Part shown: positions 5,893 to 6,131 of the stretch, piece after piece
How the letters are laid out: each line of letters begins with the position of its first letter
How positions within the stretch are numbered: position 1 is the first letter of the stretch
The notes under the pieces: generated by a model
Told to the model about the DNA's origin: nothing
The model's input: only the letters and a program-made list of their open reading frames with translations
Databases searched by the model: none
From: an uncultured Campylobacter sp.
Lineage (GTDB): Bacteria > Campylobacterota > Campylobacteria > Campylobacterales > Campylobacteraceae
DNA length: 6,131 nucleotides
Assembly: GCF_937949835.1 (NCBI RefSeq)
Contig: NZ_CALEDC010000297.1
Coordinates: 1 to 6,131 of the forward strand
Direction: 5' to 3'
Made by a program: the position numbers and the translations under genes

Positions 5893-6131
5893 TTATTTGA
5901 CAGCGGATTGATTTTTATCCTCGGATCCGTCTGGCCAAGGCCAAAAAGCGCACGGATCTTCGGACCAATAAATCTTTGCAGACGGTTTCGCCCCCAGCTC
6001 ATCTAGGCTAATCTTGCCGTCACGATTAGCATCGAGCCTCTTAAATTCCGAGTCTGAGCGCAGATTTAGCTCTACTCTCAGCCCAGACGGCACCTCGCTC
6101 GTCGTCCACTCCTGTAAGCTCAGCGCGCCGT
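5893..6131 (-). CDS. EF-hand domain protein, 5' end beyond window
   Basis: This is the C-terminal 78 residues of a reading frame that stays open to the window edge, so the true start lies outside. A GTG at 6093 is internal and I do not take it as the start. A complete canonical EF-hand loop, DANRDGKISLDE, is at 6033-5998, with calcium ligands at loop positions 1, 3, 5, 9 and 12 (Asp, Asn, Asp, Ser, Glu), Gly at 6 and Ile at 8. At the very edge, GALSLQE (6129-6109) matches positions 6-12 of another loop, and the cut codon ending in AC could supply an Asp at position 5. The loops are 25 residues apart, the normal spacing of an EF-hand pair. A Trp/Pro-rich, charged tail follows. It probably binds calcium; its target and cellular location cannot be judged without the N-terminus. 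Confidence 0.8.
   Translation of the reverse strand, partial: GALSLQEWTTSEVPSGLRVELNLRSDSEFKRLDANRDGKISLDELGAKPSAKIYWSEDPCAFWPWPDGSEDKNQSAVK

Noticed and set aside
5775..6002. 75-codon minus-strand frame overlapping the EF-hand gene and ending at the fmt start
   Set aside because: Half of it lies over the well-supported EF-hand frame, there is no ribosome site before its ATG, and the product is Arg-rich with no recognisable character. Its ATGA contact with fmt is probably chance.

Overview
All convincing genes lie on the minus strand, so the window reads from its right end to its left. Gene content and order (fmt, birA, parA, parB, atpF', atpF, atpH, atpA) match what I recall of the conserved Campylobacter cluster (Cj0098 to Cj0105 in C. 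jejuni). Two further points agree: paired b/b' stalk genes sit directly behind parB, and the hexamer AAATTT is very frequent. Base composition looks clearly richer in G+C than C. jejuni, roughly mid-40s percent by eye. That would suit an oral species such as C. gracilis, C. showae, C. rectus or C. curvus. The species is inference; the genus is fairly secure.

Layout, in order of transcription. (1) 6131-5893: the C-terminal end of an EF-hand protein, with one complete calcium-binding loop and the second half of another cut by the window edge. (2) 5881-5738: a possible 47-residue hydrophobic peptide starting just after that gene and overlapping the start of fmt. (3) 5778-4858: fmt, methionyl-tRNA formyltransferase. 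(4) 4857-4359: about 500 bases between fmt and birA. One minus-strand reading frame crosses it completely and overlaps both neighbours. The tract is packed with RAATTY hexamers, nearly all in one codon phase so that they read Lys/Glu-Phe. This is the most unusual part of the window. (5) 4358-3723: birA, with a TTG start. (6) 3726-2084: parA and parB, the chromosome segregation pair. (7) 2083-2010: a short AT-rich gap with a candidate promoter. (8) 2009-1: atpF', atpF, atpH and the first 173 codons of atpA, stopping inside the P-loop.

The known genes are housekeeping: initiator tRNA formylation, biotin attachment, chromosome partition, and the stalk and catalytic head of F1Fo ATP synthase. They are packed with 1 to 13 base overlaps or gaps of about 10 bases, which suggests co-transcription with translational coupling. 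The two accessory places are the fmt-birA tract and the segment upstream of fmt. I saw no tRNA, rRNA, CRISPR array, insertion sequence, parS site or convincing terminator.
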